This document shows positions 50,801 to 64,000 of a DNA stretch of 64,000 bases, one piece after another (position 1 is the stretch's first letter; each line of letters begins with the position of its first letter). This DNA is from Crotophaga sulcirostris. Taxonomy: Eukaryota; Chordata; Aves; Cuculiformes; Crotophagidae. The stretch is from positions 1,956,581 through 2,020,580 of the forward strand of contig VYZB01000014.1 in the NCBI GenBank assembly GCA_013397455.1. Direction: 5' to 3'. The translations under genes were made by a program, and so were the position numbers. The notes under the pieces are model-generated. The model was not told the origin of the DNA. It saw nothing but the letters and a program-made list of their open reading frames with translations, and searched no databases.

Positions 50801-53800
50801 AACTAGTGCAGCATGTCTTTGAGTGCTATGCTCTGCTTGCACAGCAAGGCAATGTATGTGTTTCTGAGAAGAGCTGTGAAAATATCTCGGGAGATAAATC
50901 TGGGTCTGGATGTAGGCTTGGAATTGGGGTTGGGATCACCCACTCAGCTTTCCCAGCGCTTCCGGCAGCGCGTGTTCTATAATGAGCCATTTTATTTCCT
51001 TTTTGGTGCTACGATGGAGTACTAGGGTTTGCATTACTGTTACGTGCACAGTCTGGGGAGGTTCATTCCTGCGACTGGCGTGCGTCTGGGACGTTCCTTA
51101 CTCTAGGAGTGTGACAAAGCTGTTGTGCAGGCTGTTTTCCAAGAGCTTTGTGAATGCAATCACTAGGAACAGGTCCTGCAAGAGGGATCGCAAGCTGTGG
51201 GTGCAGCACTGGTGCCCTCTCCCCACCACCACTGGGGTTCTCACTTTTCCAGCGTCTTTACACCCTGTCCTCAAAAGGGCTTTGTAGCTTCCCTTTCTGG
51301 AGACATGAGCACCTTGGAGGATCTCTGACTTGCTGTGTTAATGGGAGAAGATGTGGAAAGGGATGGAACAGAGGACACGCGTGTTGCGATGCTTTGGGTA
51401 GGAATTGCGGTGTGCCTGCTCGGAGCTGCCTGCGCTGGGGGAGTTACCACCTCTCCCAGCGCGGCGCAAGCAATGTGGTGTGTTGAGACAGCAACTGTGG
51501 CTGACAGCTTGTCCTATTAAAAACAGTACTGTAGCAAAATAGTACTGGCCAAATGTTTGCACAACAGCTATGTGTGAGTGAGGGCTGGGAACCTGACAAG
51601 TTAAGGAATTGAAAATATGAGGGAAGAAGGAATATTTTCCATTTTCTTGACTGGACATAAACCAGAAAAGAATATAGGTTGCTACAGATTTCTTGTTGAG
51701 CTGCTTAGCAGCATCTTCTGGGTTTTTGGCGATGCTACTCTGGACATACGTTTGGATGGGTCTAAGCCACTGAAGGCAACTGTGACAAAGTGGAGATCTT
51801 TAGGATGTTCAAATGTCCAGAACAGGAGTTAGGAATAAATGTTTACAAGATGAAGTATGTATTTGTGTGAAACTGCTGATGGTGTTGAATAATTCTAGAG
51901 AGACGTGGGCTTTGAGATATTTTTTTGGAAGAAATTAAAGAGATTTCATTGAAAAGAGTGAAGTTCAAAGTGAAATACTTTCAAATACTCTTTGATCAGC
52001 AAACTGTGTTCTTTCTCCCTCTAGAAAGCAAGGAAACAAAAGACCAAGCTTGAATTGCTGACTCAGCTGAAGAATTTTATTTTTGTTTCTGATCTCCAGA
52101 GAAAAATTAACCAATTTAATAGGGATAGGTATGTGGTACAAACTGATGTGCTGCTGCTCTGGAAAGGGAGGAGACTGAGGAGAGGAGGGGGGAGTCTGGA
52201 GGTGGTGTTGCTTTGGGGGGCTGGTAGAGTGAGGTATGAAAAATTGCTGGGGCAGTTAGGAAATATCAATAAGAACCTCAGTTCTGAATGGCTGTGGCAT
52301 ACACAGGCAGCACTGGGATGTGTGTTGTGGCAGATGAGCAGTGGGAAAGGTGGGGAATGGCAATGCTTGAGTAAATGGTAATTTCTTCATCTTGGAAAAT
52401 GAGCTGTTAGAGAGAAGGTTTAGAGTGAGAAACAGTCCTGTTGCTGTTAGCAAAAAGGTGAAAAACGCTGGTTTTGCCAGAGCATCATGTGTGCATAAGG
52501 ACCAGGGCACAGTTGCCTCTGGTACTTGCTGTCCCACTGCTGGGCTAAGCCCATCGCAGCCCCACGGCTGTCCAGGGCGCTCTTAACATTTCAGCTCTTG
52601 GACTCTGAAGAACTGTAAAGAACTTTGGCATGAATGACTTCAAACAGTTCGAATGTGGTATTAGCAGGCTGGCTGCCTCAAAAAGAGACTGCCTTTAACA
52701 GCTCTGGGATCCCTGGGTGCAAAGACTCAGGTCCTATGGGGATTAATGAATAATTAGAAAAAAATATGGACTGAGGACAACTGCTTAGCAATGGCCCCAT
52801 CTGCAAGAGTTCATGGTGTGTATGAGAGCTTGTAGCATGGCTCCATTACTGCAGGGTTCCCTGCCTCGAGAGCAGATCTGTGGGGAGGAGAAAGCTACAG
52901 AGCTCAGCTGCATCCACCCTCCCAAAGGCTGGAAGGAAGCCTGTTCTGTGCTGTGTGGGCAACTTTTCTGAGAGCCAGGATTTTGCTCTGAGCCTGTGGG
53001 GATGCCCAGTGCTGGGTAAGGTGCTGTTTGCAGTGAGGAGCACTGTGTGCTTTGCTACCTCCTGGAGAACAGGCTGTGGAGAGTGTCGGAGCAGTCAGCG
53101 GACCTTGATTTCATTAAAGGAAAGACCTTTCCTTCTCAGGCAGGTTTCTACTTTTACCTGAGTATTAAAGGTCACTTTTGAAGCTTTCTTCTTCATGCGA
53201 GTAATATCTCTAGGGAAGTCTTATGGGAAGGATGAGCTCTGCTGTGAGGTGAAAGGCTCCCATTTATTAGTGTACTTCCACTTAAGATCAATATTCAGCC
53301 CCTCCAGAAGGGCCATTTGGCCAGGGAGGGGCTGACTGGAGGCACCGCTGCGCAAGCACATGAGCAAAGTCCTTTGGAACAAGGGAGCCACGTGTTTCCA
53401 GGGCTAACTGAAATAAATGCCTTTATTTTGTATCCCAGAGAAAAGGAGGTAAATACTCCTGTCCTGTTATTGTGCCTTGCCAGAGCAGTTTGACTCATGA
53501 AGGGGACCTGTGTATTTCAGCATTTCACTACTGTGTTTTGAATTTCATTGCTTTTGGAGGTTATCAACCAAGACAAACATTTTGCACCAAGTTCTTCTGT
53601 GAGTGCTACCTGCAGTAACTAATTTCCAGTGCTCTATTTCTCTCACTGCTTTTCAGGCAATAAATACAATTGACAGTTTGACTGCCAGAAACAAGTGAGG
53701 GGGAAATAAAACCCAATGAAAGGATAATGGATCTCTGGGTTTTTGCAGGCACGTGTGTGGGTGTTGCAGATTTTGCTCAAGCATGTTGTAGACGGGTTAG

Positions 53801-56800
53801 GGGGTGGATTACAAGATGCTATTTTCAGAAAATAGGACAGCCTGCCAAAACAGTTTGCTTTTACTTTGCCTGTTTTTCACCACGTCCTAGTAAAGGAATG
53901 GAGAAACACTAACCCCCATTGAGAATTTTTGGAGGCAGGACTTTATCTGTTATTTATTAATCCAGGTACCAATCAAAGCCCAGGAGAGGAAATCTGTGCT
54001 GGATTGTCAATAACACTTGAGCACATACTTGCTGTTAATTGCATGTTGTGTTGCTTTCAAGTCTAAGCCCTGTGTGCTTTACTAAAGGGTAAGGTTTTGT
54101 GAGTCTGACAAGATTAGATCACTTGGTGCACAGCATCCTGCTTGGGCTCTTCTGTGTCTGCTGGTAGAGTGGGGCTTGGGGCAAGATGTATCTTCGAGGC
54201 AGTTGGCTCTGACCTTTTTTTTGCTCAGGGATCATCAGGTGGACTGGACTACTTGAAAAAAAAAAAAGAGGGACTGTAATAAAAAGCAAACTCTAGCTTG
54301 AATATTGTAGTAAGGAAGTTCAGGAAAGAAAGGCAGCTTCACATTGACATGGAGAGCGCGCAGCTTCTGCTCCCCCACGCACATGTAACAGCTGTAGCTT
54401 TGTTCACCGTGTCTGGCTTCATGTATTGTTTTCAGAGCAGGGGTAATTAATGTCTGAAAACGTAACTGCTCTTTGTAATGGTGGAACAATGTAAAAATCC
54501 TTTTTTTTTCACTGTAAAACATTCTTGCCCTCTTTTGATCTTGTCAAGCTAGACAATACAGCTGCCTTGTCATCATATTTCCCACGGCAACAAAAAGTTT
54601 GCTGAATGGTAGAAGAAGCTTCCGAAGCCCTTAATTACTGTGGCTTCATCAGTGAAACTTGACTGCCTTTGGTGGACTTCCTTCAGATTCATGTGAATGT
54701 AAGGGAATTCAGACCTGGATGGCTTGGCAGCAAAACAGACTGAGCAGGTGAAGGGGATGGTGTTGGTTGCGATGAGCAGCGAGGCTGACCTTAGCACTGC
54801 TCTGCCGAGCGTGGGGTGCAAGGTTACATTTCAGAGTCATCTGCTTTATTTCAGACTTACTAACAATACTTGACACAATACAAGGCAAAAAAGCACTATC
54901 CAGCTCAATTTTAGAGGAACCAGGGGAGGGGGGAACACACATGACATGACGACTATGTTTTTTTTATTACTTTTTTCCCTAATTAGGTAAATTTATTACT
55001 GAAGTGTTCCTTATTTGCATTGTCTGTCAATCAGTGAAAACCAGTTCTGCTAATGCAGCCCAACAGTATTGCTCAGATGGGAACAAAGGGCTTGATTGCA
55101 AAGGGTCACTCTTGGGGCTCCTGGTTTTCTTTAGGAAATGGAGAAGCAAAGATGAAGTGTGGGAGGTTGCTGGAGATAGAGAAGCAGCAGAAGGCAGGCA
55201 CCAGCCAAGGATGACTTGAAGTAAAAAGTAGAGTGTAAAGAATGAGAGATAAGAGAAGATGAAAGAGTAAGTCAGAGGAAGTAAGAGACAGAGCAGGTAG
55301 AATTACATCAAAAGTGGGAGGCAGAGGTAGAGGCAATTAATTCTTGGTGAGTCATCATGGAGCCATCCTGCCCCCAGACAGGCTGACTCAGCAACATCGG
55401 TGGAAAAATTGGTGCTTTCTCTCAGAGGTGCCACTCCAGATCAAAGAGGTTTCAATTAGTAAAACTGGATTTTCTGTCACTGATCCTCTCCTGCTTAAAG
55501 AAACTTTTCAAACACCTCTTGCAAAGTCAGCATCTACCTGAACCACCCCAGGGCTTGGCTCACTCCGCTCTCTTCCCTGCCACATCTCCTCTTCCCAGGT
55601 CTGAGCCATGATCTGTTTTGGGGCTCTTTGCACAGCTGAGATCTGGCTTGTTTGGCAGAGGTGAGGTGGCCACCAGAGGCAGCAATTACTGCCAGGGAAA
55701 TCTAAAACAGAAAAGTGAATGAATAAAAATAACTTGACGGCTTCTAGGATCTGGTATCCCTGACAGATGCTTGGCCGCAAAAGCACTGCTGGGAAGATAT
55801 GAGTAAGATGTTAATAAGATATATGAATATGTTCCTTGACTTATCATGACTCAGAACTAAGGTACAGTCAGGAAAACAGGGAATAGAAAAGGAAAGCAGT
55901 CTCACTTTACCACGTTTCAGAAAGGCTGGTGGGTTGTGGGTGATTAAACTGGATGGAGCTGTGGTGACTGAGGCCACTGCAGGGGGTGGGCAGCAACTCC
56001 TGGTCTAAATCTTGATAGAAACATTCTTTAAATTATTTAATCTTCGGTATGTGCAGGAGTTTGAGCTGCTACTTGCAACACCATGCATTGACTGGTGTGC
56101 TATTTCAGAACTCCAGAGGACAAAACCAGCAACCCTAAAGATATCTTTTACATGATAAAATGTATGCAGAATTGCCTTGCTCTTCCTTTTTTTTTTCCCC
56201 CAAAGCAATCAGTCTGTATTTAATGTAGCTCGCTACAGTTCCGTAGTGCTTGTGAAAGCAATGTTAAGGCCAGAGCAATTTTCTAAAGCGTATTTGCAGT
56301 GTGAGGTGTTAACACAAAACCATAGAGCTCCAGCCTTTGCAGAAAAGCCTGGCTTTCCCATGCAGGGTTGGAGCCTTCTCCCTATGCTCAGCTGGAAAAG
56401 CACACAGGGCCCCTAAGAATCTGAGTGTCTGTTCAAACACAGCAAACATGGTTAATTATTTAAGAACCAGGAAATGCTACTTAAGCATTTAGTGGTTTGA
56501 GAGGAGAGTAAATAAATAAATAGAAGTCTCAACGTTGAATGCTTTTGTATTGAGTTGCAAAGTCTGGCCTGATGGGAAGACCCTGAGTTTGCCAGGACAG
56601 GAGAGTGCAGGGTGGTACCAGGTTCTGGCTCTGCCCACCTTTGCAGGTGTCCTCGGCTGCAGGGAACCCTGGCTTGACCACAGCTTTGAGCTCTGGAGAT
56701 GAGATTGGAGGGGAAACTGTGGCCACAGCCTCTGGCTACACAGCATTGCATTCCCCTGGCGAAGGAGGAACAGGGCCAAGTTTCTTCCTGATCCAAAACT

Positions 56801-58245
56801 CCACAGAAGATGCCACTGGTTTAATGGGATTTTGAACCAGATTCCCAGTTTCATTCTGTGTCAACACAGCACCCAAGGAGCTGTGCATGAGGAAGGAAGA
56901 GAAAGTTTTCTCTTCAGACGATGCAAATCATGCATTTCAAAGCTTTCCATGATCCTAGTGATGCTTAAAACAAAACTACTTTCTCTCCAGGCTGCAAAAT
57001 TGGCATGACAGGCACTAGAAAATATTCCTTCTCCCTTTTTTACCCCCTTTAGGAAAGAACTTTAGGATAAGCTCTGACAAAAAGTCTGCATGCCCTGATG
57101 CCAGGATGCTTTGAAACCAAGTGAGGAAACTGTCTGATCATGAGCATTAGAGTCTCTCTCCTGCGTTCAGTTTTCATCAGACTTTGCTGTGTTTGCGTAG
57201 GGGAGGCGAGTCAGCCGCTGCTCATCTCTGCAATCCAGGCAGACGCCTTTCTTGTTTTCATCCCACCACTACTATAGCGACAGAAGCTCAGGGAAAAAAA
57301 AAGCCTGAGGCAAATAACTGGCGTTATGCATCAACCACTGATGAAAAGGTTCTGCCTACGCATTCGGGTACATTTAGTTTGGACCAGGAAAAGCAAAAAG
57401 TCATGCAATCCTCCAACGTCCATTAATCCATCTTCTGTGATTTCTGCTGTGGGTACTTCGTTTTCCTCTGGAGACCTAACTTTTTATTTAGTCATATATT
57501 CATGGCTGCTGCTGCTGTTGGCTCGCTGTTGCATGCATTAATTGCCCTTGAGCAGAGGAATGTCTCCCAGAAGGCCTCATCCTTTCTCTGCACCAGATCA
57601 TAACTTCTTTAATTGCTGATGTTAACTTGCTGCTGGCTTCATCCCCTCCACCCTTCTCGTGCAGAGCAGAACAGCGCGATCCTTCATCGGACCCCATGTC
57701 CCCACTGATGCTAATCTAGGCCAGGCAACAGGACCAGTCAAAGTACCCCCTCCAAGGATGCCTTTTCTCTTTCTGGATGAGAAATAAAAAATGTTAGAGC
57801 ACAGAAGGGTCTAGCAGGATCTGCTAGATAGAACCACAAAGCTCTTAGGTTGGTCACTGATTGCAAATTGTGTTTGAGTACCGGGTTAGGACTTTGATTG
57901 CTTAAACCAGGGCATGTGGACTGTTTCCTTGACCCAAGTTGTGTATTTCTGCTGCAACCTGGTTTTAAGCGCTTTTAATGTAGAGGTGCTGTGTGGCTCA
58001 CAGCCACAAGTAGCTATGCACTAAGTTATTTTACATAAGCAAGTTGTGAACTTCCAAATACAGGTATCCCATGGCCTTAGTATAGAGGATAAGACCTGTT
58101 CTCTGCCACCTTGACTGTAAGAATACGAGAATCAAATTGTTTCTCCTGTTATGCTTTTTGAGGTGTTGCCATGGCAAAATCCCAGAGAGGAAGGGGGGGT
58201 TGTACCAAACCGTCGGAACATCAGCTTTGCTCTGAGATTGATTAA

Positions 58246-58746
<501 letters not shown>

Positions 58747-59430
58747 TGACCCAGTACCCAAACCATCTCTGTGTTCACCTGTTGCTTTTTTTTTTTTTTT
58801 TATCTTGATGGTGATTTAAGCTTTCAATATCAAGGGTAACAGAGCCTACATGTGGGTGGGGTTCAGTGCTAATCTTGTATGTGCTTGTGGGATTTCCCGT
58901 TTCTCTCCCACTGCCTGCAGTGAAGATGATCAAGCAAAAAATGGATGTGTGGCTGGGTGGCTGCAGGACTGGGATCTGAGCGATGCATCTGTGACAGCAG
59001 ACCTTCATTGGTAGGGAAAAAAGGGAAGAGGAGATCTTAGGCATCATCCTAGCAGATAAATGAAACCACGCCCCTGAGCAAAGCCTGGCCAAGGAGGTTG
59101 CTTATTGCCAATTACTGCTGGGTTCACCCAAATTATTTTGCTTTGGAAAATTATGTGGCTGATTTTCCAGTGTTACCCTGAGCTCCCAGCACATTTATGT
59201 CTCCGCTGGTTTATGAGACTCCTCGCTTTCCAATTATTCTATGTACCCATCAAGCGGTGGCTGTTTGTGCTTTTATTTTTCTTTTTACTGATTTCTGAAA
59301 GTTTGTGATAAAAAGCAAGTGCTGCTGTGCATTCCTTTTCTTATAAATCAAGACTGTAAAGCCAGCGAGAGTGATTTTGTTCTGGGTGTCCATTCCCCAT
59401 TAGTGCCTCACACCCTGTGAAACACCCCCT

Positions 59431-59645
59431 GGTTTCACAGTTTCACAGTTTCACAGTATAACCAGGTTGGAAGAGACCTCCAAGATCATCAAGTCCAACC
59501 TATAAGCCAACACTAACACCACCTTATCACCTAAACCATGGCACTCAGTGCCTCATCCAATCTTCCCTTAAACACTTCAAGGGTCGGCGACTCCACCACC
59601 TCCCTGGGCAGCGCATTCCAGTGGCCAATCACCCTGGTCTTGCTG
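59431..59645 (-). mobile_element. CR1 LINE fragment with 8-bp TTTCACAG tail, minus strand
   Basis: Starts with three perfect copies of the octamer TTTCACAG (59433-59456), the 3'-terminal short tandem repeat of a CR1 subfamily. The family block ACCAGGTTGGAAGAGACCTC, CAAGATCATCAAGTCCAACC and the downstream CACCACCTCCCTGGGCAGC segment follow, all on the minus strand. It breaks off near 59645, where a plus-strand CR1 piece starts soon after. The close match to the remembered family pattern suggests it is younger than the relic near 7.5-8.1 kb. Confidence 0.9.
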
Positions 59646-59674
59646 ATCCTCTGCTGTGCTGGAGCTGGTTCGGG

Positions 59675-60000
59675 TCTCTGCATCTCTGGCACCTATAGGA
59701 GACCTGGGGAGGGGCTCTTTATCAGGGAGTGTGGGGATAGGACCAGGGGTAATGGTTTTGAGCTGAAAGAGCAGAGATTTAGATTAGATATTGGGAAGAA
59801 ATGGTTTTACTGTGAGGGTGGTGAGGCAGTGGCCCAGGTTGCCCAGGGAAGCTGTGGCTGCCCCATCCCTGGAGGTGTTCAAGGCCAGGTTGGATGGGGC
59901 TTTGAGCACCCTGATCTAAAGGGAGGTGTCCCTGCCCATGGCCGCGGGTGGAACTGGATGTGCTTTGAGGTCCCTTCCAACCCAAAGCATTCTATGATTT
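59675..60000 (+). mobile_element. CR1 LINE fragment, plus strand
   Basis: Plus-strand CR1 ORF2 C-terminus and 3' end. The segment around 59710-59800 encodes a GEGLFIRECGDRTRGNGFELKE-like stretch, interrupted relative to the full ORF. It is followed by GATTTAGATTAGATATTGGG, a GTTGCCCAGGGAAGC segment, GGAGGTGTTCAAGGCCAGGT, and the terminal GAGGTCCCTTCCAACCCAAA-GCATTCTATGATT. It belongs to a different 3' UTR subfamily from the adjacent minus-strand piece. The 5' end is truncated next to that piece, so the two are arranged with 5' ends adjoining. Confidence 0.92.
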
Positions 60001-63000
60001 GTGGGCTGTAGGGCTGCCTCACCCGCTCCCTTCCATGGGAAACGCTCTTCTCCATGGCTGCAAGGGTAAGGTTACACTAAGGTGGAGGAAGTGTTTCTCT
60101 GAAGTCTTGGTGTGAAGAGCATTTCAAAGAGAAGGTGGCGGGAGTTTAGTCAGGACATATGTAAGAAATGAGTTAGTTCTGTCTTTAAGAAAAACTAAAG
60201 TTTATGATTGACAGAAACTGGATATTTAGATATTTAGGTGAGTCTTGTGCCTTAAATGACTGAAATCCATCAATATAGAGCATCAGAAAAATGTAGCAGA
60301 AAGGAAAACAAATCACCAGCACAGAAAGGCTGTACCTGCAAAAGGGAGTAACTACAGTAGCAGTCAGCAAAAGATTAAACCATAGGAGGGTAATCTTAGC
60401 ATCATGGGGGGCTAGGGGAAAGATTTTCCTGCTGCAAGGAGGTGAGAATTGTTTTACTTAAGTTGCATAACTCAAAACTGATGAATTGATACAGGAGAAA
60501 AAATTCTCATTCCACATCAAAGGAAATGAATCCTCTTCATTTGGGGGTTGTTGGCACCTTTCCTCTCCTCTCACAGAGGAGAGGTAGAAGAGGCAAGATA
60601 AAGGGGTCCCTACAGGAACATTAAATAAATAAAATGCCTTGCTTCTGCTTGATTCAGTTGATATCAAGCAATATCTCATTTCAAACTGTCTCATCAAAGG
60701 ATTAGTTGCAAAGATTTGCCATTTTAATTTCCTTGAGGAAAACAATTCTTTCTTCTGACCAACCGCATTATCCTGTGTAGCAATAGAAAAAAAATAATAC
60801 TAATATGTCAGATTGTGATGTGACCATTTGCCGTTGTCCAGGACTTTCCTGATACACCTGCTGCAGTCATGTTTGTCCCAGGGTGCATGGTGCAGTCTGC
60901 TACAGCATTAACATGGCAATGATTTAATTTGTTCTGTGTGATGGTTTGTAATTGAATCTACAGGTTTAATTTAACCCGTGTCCACTACCAAAGCCACTGT
61001 TTGCAATTTCCAGTCTTTAAACCAAGCCTATGTGACTTTATTTATTCAGAATATCAAGATGTTTCTGTGTGTCCTACAGCAAAAGCAGCTGATGAGTGGG
61101 AAGTGGCTGGGGATTATCCTCAGCTTGCACCTGCCAGGAAGATGCCCAGGAGTCCCACATGCCCCAGCCACACGCTCCAGCATCTCCTTCATACTGCAAG
61201 CTCTCTTGCATTGGGTATTTTTTAAAAACAGACCCCTTTTCACCTGAACTGCATCCTTGCCAGTCTCCCCAGAGGCTGCCCAGTGCAATGATTGCAGCAC
61301 CCCAGCCTCAGTGGGACAGAGTGAGTCTTATGGTGTAGTGGAGAGAGGGAAAATGCCGAGCTCCAGGTAGAGAAAAAGCAAGCAACAGTAGGCAGGAGGA
61401 ATTCAAGGGTCGAGGGAAACTCAGAGTGAAAACCAGGTTCCCAAAGCTGAAGGATTCACCCAAGGGATGTAACGCATTGTGCGAAGGAGGCAGGCGAAGC
61501 ATCCTCCAGCTCCAGGCAGATGCTTCACTGAACTGACGTACCCAGCAGGATCACACGTACATCAGATCAGATGTGTGAGTATGTCTCATCCCTGTGATTG
61601 TTTCTTCCAAAGAAAAGTGCTGCAGAAATTTGGAGTGTTCTGTGCACGTGTGGGTCCAACCTGCAGTCCACAGCACGTGTTGGTGCAGGAGGCAGGGCAG
61701 CCCTGGCTCATCACCAGGTGGGATCCATGTGTCAGGCAGCATTTCCAGACTGCTAGTTCTTTACCTCTTAGTGAAGAGTTAGAAGATGATAGTTTCATCT
61801 GTCCTTGCTGCTGCTGTGCCCGATCACAATTTCATTTTAAATCCATTCCCATTTTAAACCTCTTGGCTTGATATTTGTTCAGTCTGGGATGACATCTGCC
61901 TTTAAGTTGCACCCTCTCAGAGCTGGCTGCCTTTCCTCCTGACAAACTCTCAGGATTTGAAAAATGAGTATGGCAGGAGAAAAGGAGGGAGAGAAAAAAC
62001 CTTTCACTTGAAATTTTAGAATATTTTTTCAAGAAACCCTTCCACAGGCAGTCAGAGCACCATCAGTGCATTACCAGTTTGGCCTGACTGGATGCAGAAT
62101 ATATGATTATAAAGAATTTAATGACCGCTAAGTCATGAGAAACTCACAGAGAAAATTTCAGTCACAAATATTTCAAGCTTACCTTGTTCATACGATTATA
62201 GGGAAACCCAACTGCATGTGCTGAGATCTCAGCAAAGCATCACTTTAACTGTGGAAAAATATTTTAACGTTCAATGTGAAGTGAGACATCATGGCAAGGA
62301 AATATTTGCAGGAGAAGCTGTTAACTCCTTCCACGACTGTTCGGATGGCAGTGGTGTGTTTTATTCACCGCGCAGTGAGCTCTGTCTGTTGCTAACGTTG
62401 CCTGTTAGACTTTGAGGATACATAATCTTCCTTTTGGTTGCACAGGGCAACCCCGGTTGTGTTCCTCATCTGCTCTGGAGGTGGGAGTCAGCCCTGATGG
62501 GGCTGTCAGCAGCAAGCCCTCGCCACATGCTCACTTTCCTCAGTGGCTCCATGGAGTGATCATTCAGGGGTGTTGGTACTAGATAGATAAACCTAAGAGA
62601 GGACCTTGGATTCCCAGTTCCTGAAGGAACAAGGAGTAGTTTGCCAGGGATTAAATACCTAATATGCAATTAAATACCTATGTGCAATGTGTTTCTGAGC
62701 TCTGCAAACCACGGCTGTGATTTTGATTTCATTGCAAACTCCCACCTGGTGCACATGTACAGTGAGGAGTTAGGGGCTTGCCTTGGTGCTTACAAGTGCA
62801 AACCAGTTTCTCAAATGACTGATTAGTGCTCAAGAGCCAGATAAATTTTAAAGGAGTTAATTGGAGATGGTGTTTTCAGTACATCTGCATCTCTCAGACC
62901 AGGCTCAGCTGCTTTCCACATACCCCAGGGAGGCACTGCTGGTTTGCATGAGCGCAGAGATGAGCTGCACCCTGGGATTGCCACCCCAAACACCTCTGTC

Positions 63001-64000
63001 TCAGTACCCTTCTTCAGAGCTATGGTTTTGCAGCTACTTGCAAGCAGATTAACCCATGCAACAGTTAGTTCTGTGCTGAAGCTTTAGGCATAGATGTTTC
63101 CATATGTCTCTGGAGTGGGAAGATAACGGAGAGAATAGTCATGGTCAGTGTGTATCAGACTTCTTTCTTTTTCTGTAGTTTCTATGCTCCACACATACTT
63201 TATTTAAAATGCACGCTCTGACAACTCTGTCTCTATATGCCTTCAGGTTTTTCTTTGGGAATTTATACGTTGGCCATGAAAAACCACTTGCATTCATGTA
63301 TAAATGTCAATTATTTTATTACTATGCCAGTCAATTAACATAAAAGCATAAAATCATTTAGTCAAGAAAAGTGACTGACGTAGCCCTGAAAAGAGAGATT
63401 TCATTTTTATAGCGATTACTTGATAATCTCATTCTTACAGTGTGTAAAGATACTTACAGTTGAGAAGATGAGATATTTCCTTTGCATCTGGAGTCCTGTG
63501 AATAATCACATTAAGCAGAAAGGCATTTGTCTCTTTACATATGTTGCAGACCCAAGTGACTTAAGGACACCTCTAGTCTGCTCTTTAGGGATGTTTTCGG
63601 TTAAACAAGTTTTATTTCCTCCCTTTTGTCTGGCTTTCTAGAAAATATATAGGAAAAAAATGAAGAGCCATCTGTAAAAACAAATACTGAATCCTTTGCA
63701 GTTAAAAAATGAAATTGTGAATAACCTGAATAATTCTTTGCATTTCAAAGAGTTGTTTCAGCCCGCTGTTGTCCTCTCCTTTTTGAAACACAAGCCGCGG
63801 TGACTTTGCTGTACACATTGGTGCCTCCCAAAAGGCTCTGCACATCCCTGCCAGAAGCAAGCTTGCATGGCCATACAGTGTTGCAAGAAGCATGTAATTC
63901 TTTGAAAGCTTCATTTGGCAGAAAATCTGGGGTGGAACCTTATTCAAGTCAAAAAAGAGCTAAAATGCCACTGTAGGAAGGCGTTTGCTGCCTGCAGCAA

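Noticed and set aside
59538..60011. 157-codon open frame in intron 3
   Set aside because: It is made of the antisense of one CR1 fragment joined to the sense strand of another; it is repeat-derived and not a host gene.

Overview
The window looks like avian nuclear DNA: a low-gene-density vertebrate intron and flank. It has several chicken-repeat-1 (CR1) LINE fragments with their typical 3' ends and RT-domain remnants, one short hAT-type DNA transposon, and widely spaced small exons with canonical GT-AG splice sites. There are no bacterial-type genes, operons, CRISPR arrays, rRNA or tRNA genes that I can support. Most open frames of 60-190 codons are chance frames in intron or flanking DNA.

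The one gene I can identify is SYNPR (synaptoporin), a four-transmembrane MARVEL/synaptophysin-family synaptic vesicle protein, on the + strand. Three coding exons are visible. The first exon of the short isoform encodes the octapeptide MCMVIFAP (24918-24941). The second covers the rest of TM1 and the start of the first luminal loop (40242-40366). The third covers the rest of that loop, TM2 and the start of the cytosolic loop (58482-58680). Intron phases are 0, 2 and 0 and the frame stays open across all three. They encode the first 116 residues of the short form; the remaining exon(s), for TM3, TM4 and the cytosolic tail, should lie to the right of the window.

Layout: 1-24650 is upstream flank, or intron of the longer SYNPR isoform. 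It has an older CR1 relic (about 7490-8065), a fuller minus-strand CR1 (about 4780-5705) beside a GC-rich block (4485-4778), a CR1 scrap (17566-17625) and a compact CpG cluster resembling a small first exon (13090-13165). A promoter-like stretch (24650-24770) leads into a pure pyrimidine tract with a (CT)16 microsatellite, an overlapping upstream ORF and the short-isoform start exon. Intron 1 (about 15.3 kb) carries a tail-to-tail CR1 pair near 32 kb and a perfect 17-bp inverted repeat near 37.28 kb. Intron 2 (about 18.1 kb) carries a 197-bp hAT-like element with perfect TIRs and an 8-bp target-site duplication. The visible part of intron 3 carries a CR1 pair in the opposite (5' ends adjoining) arrangement near 59.4-60.0 kb.

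I found no new multi-gene system. The points most worth a second look are the regulatory layout of the short-isoform start exon (alternative promoter, pyrimidine tract, overlapping uORF with better start context), the intact-ended hAT element, and the hairpin in intron 1.
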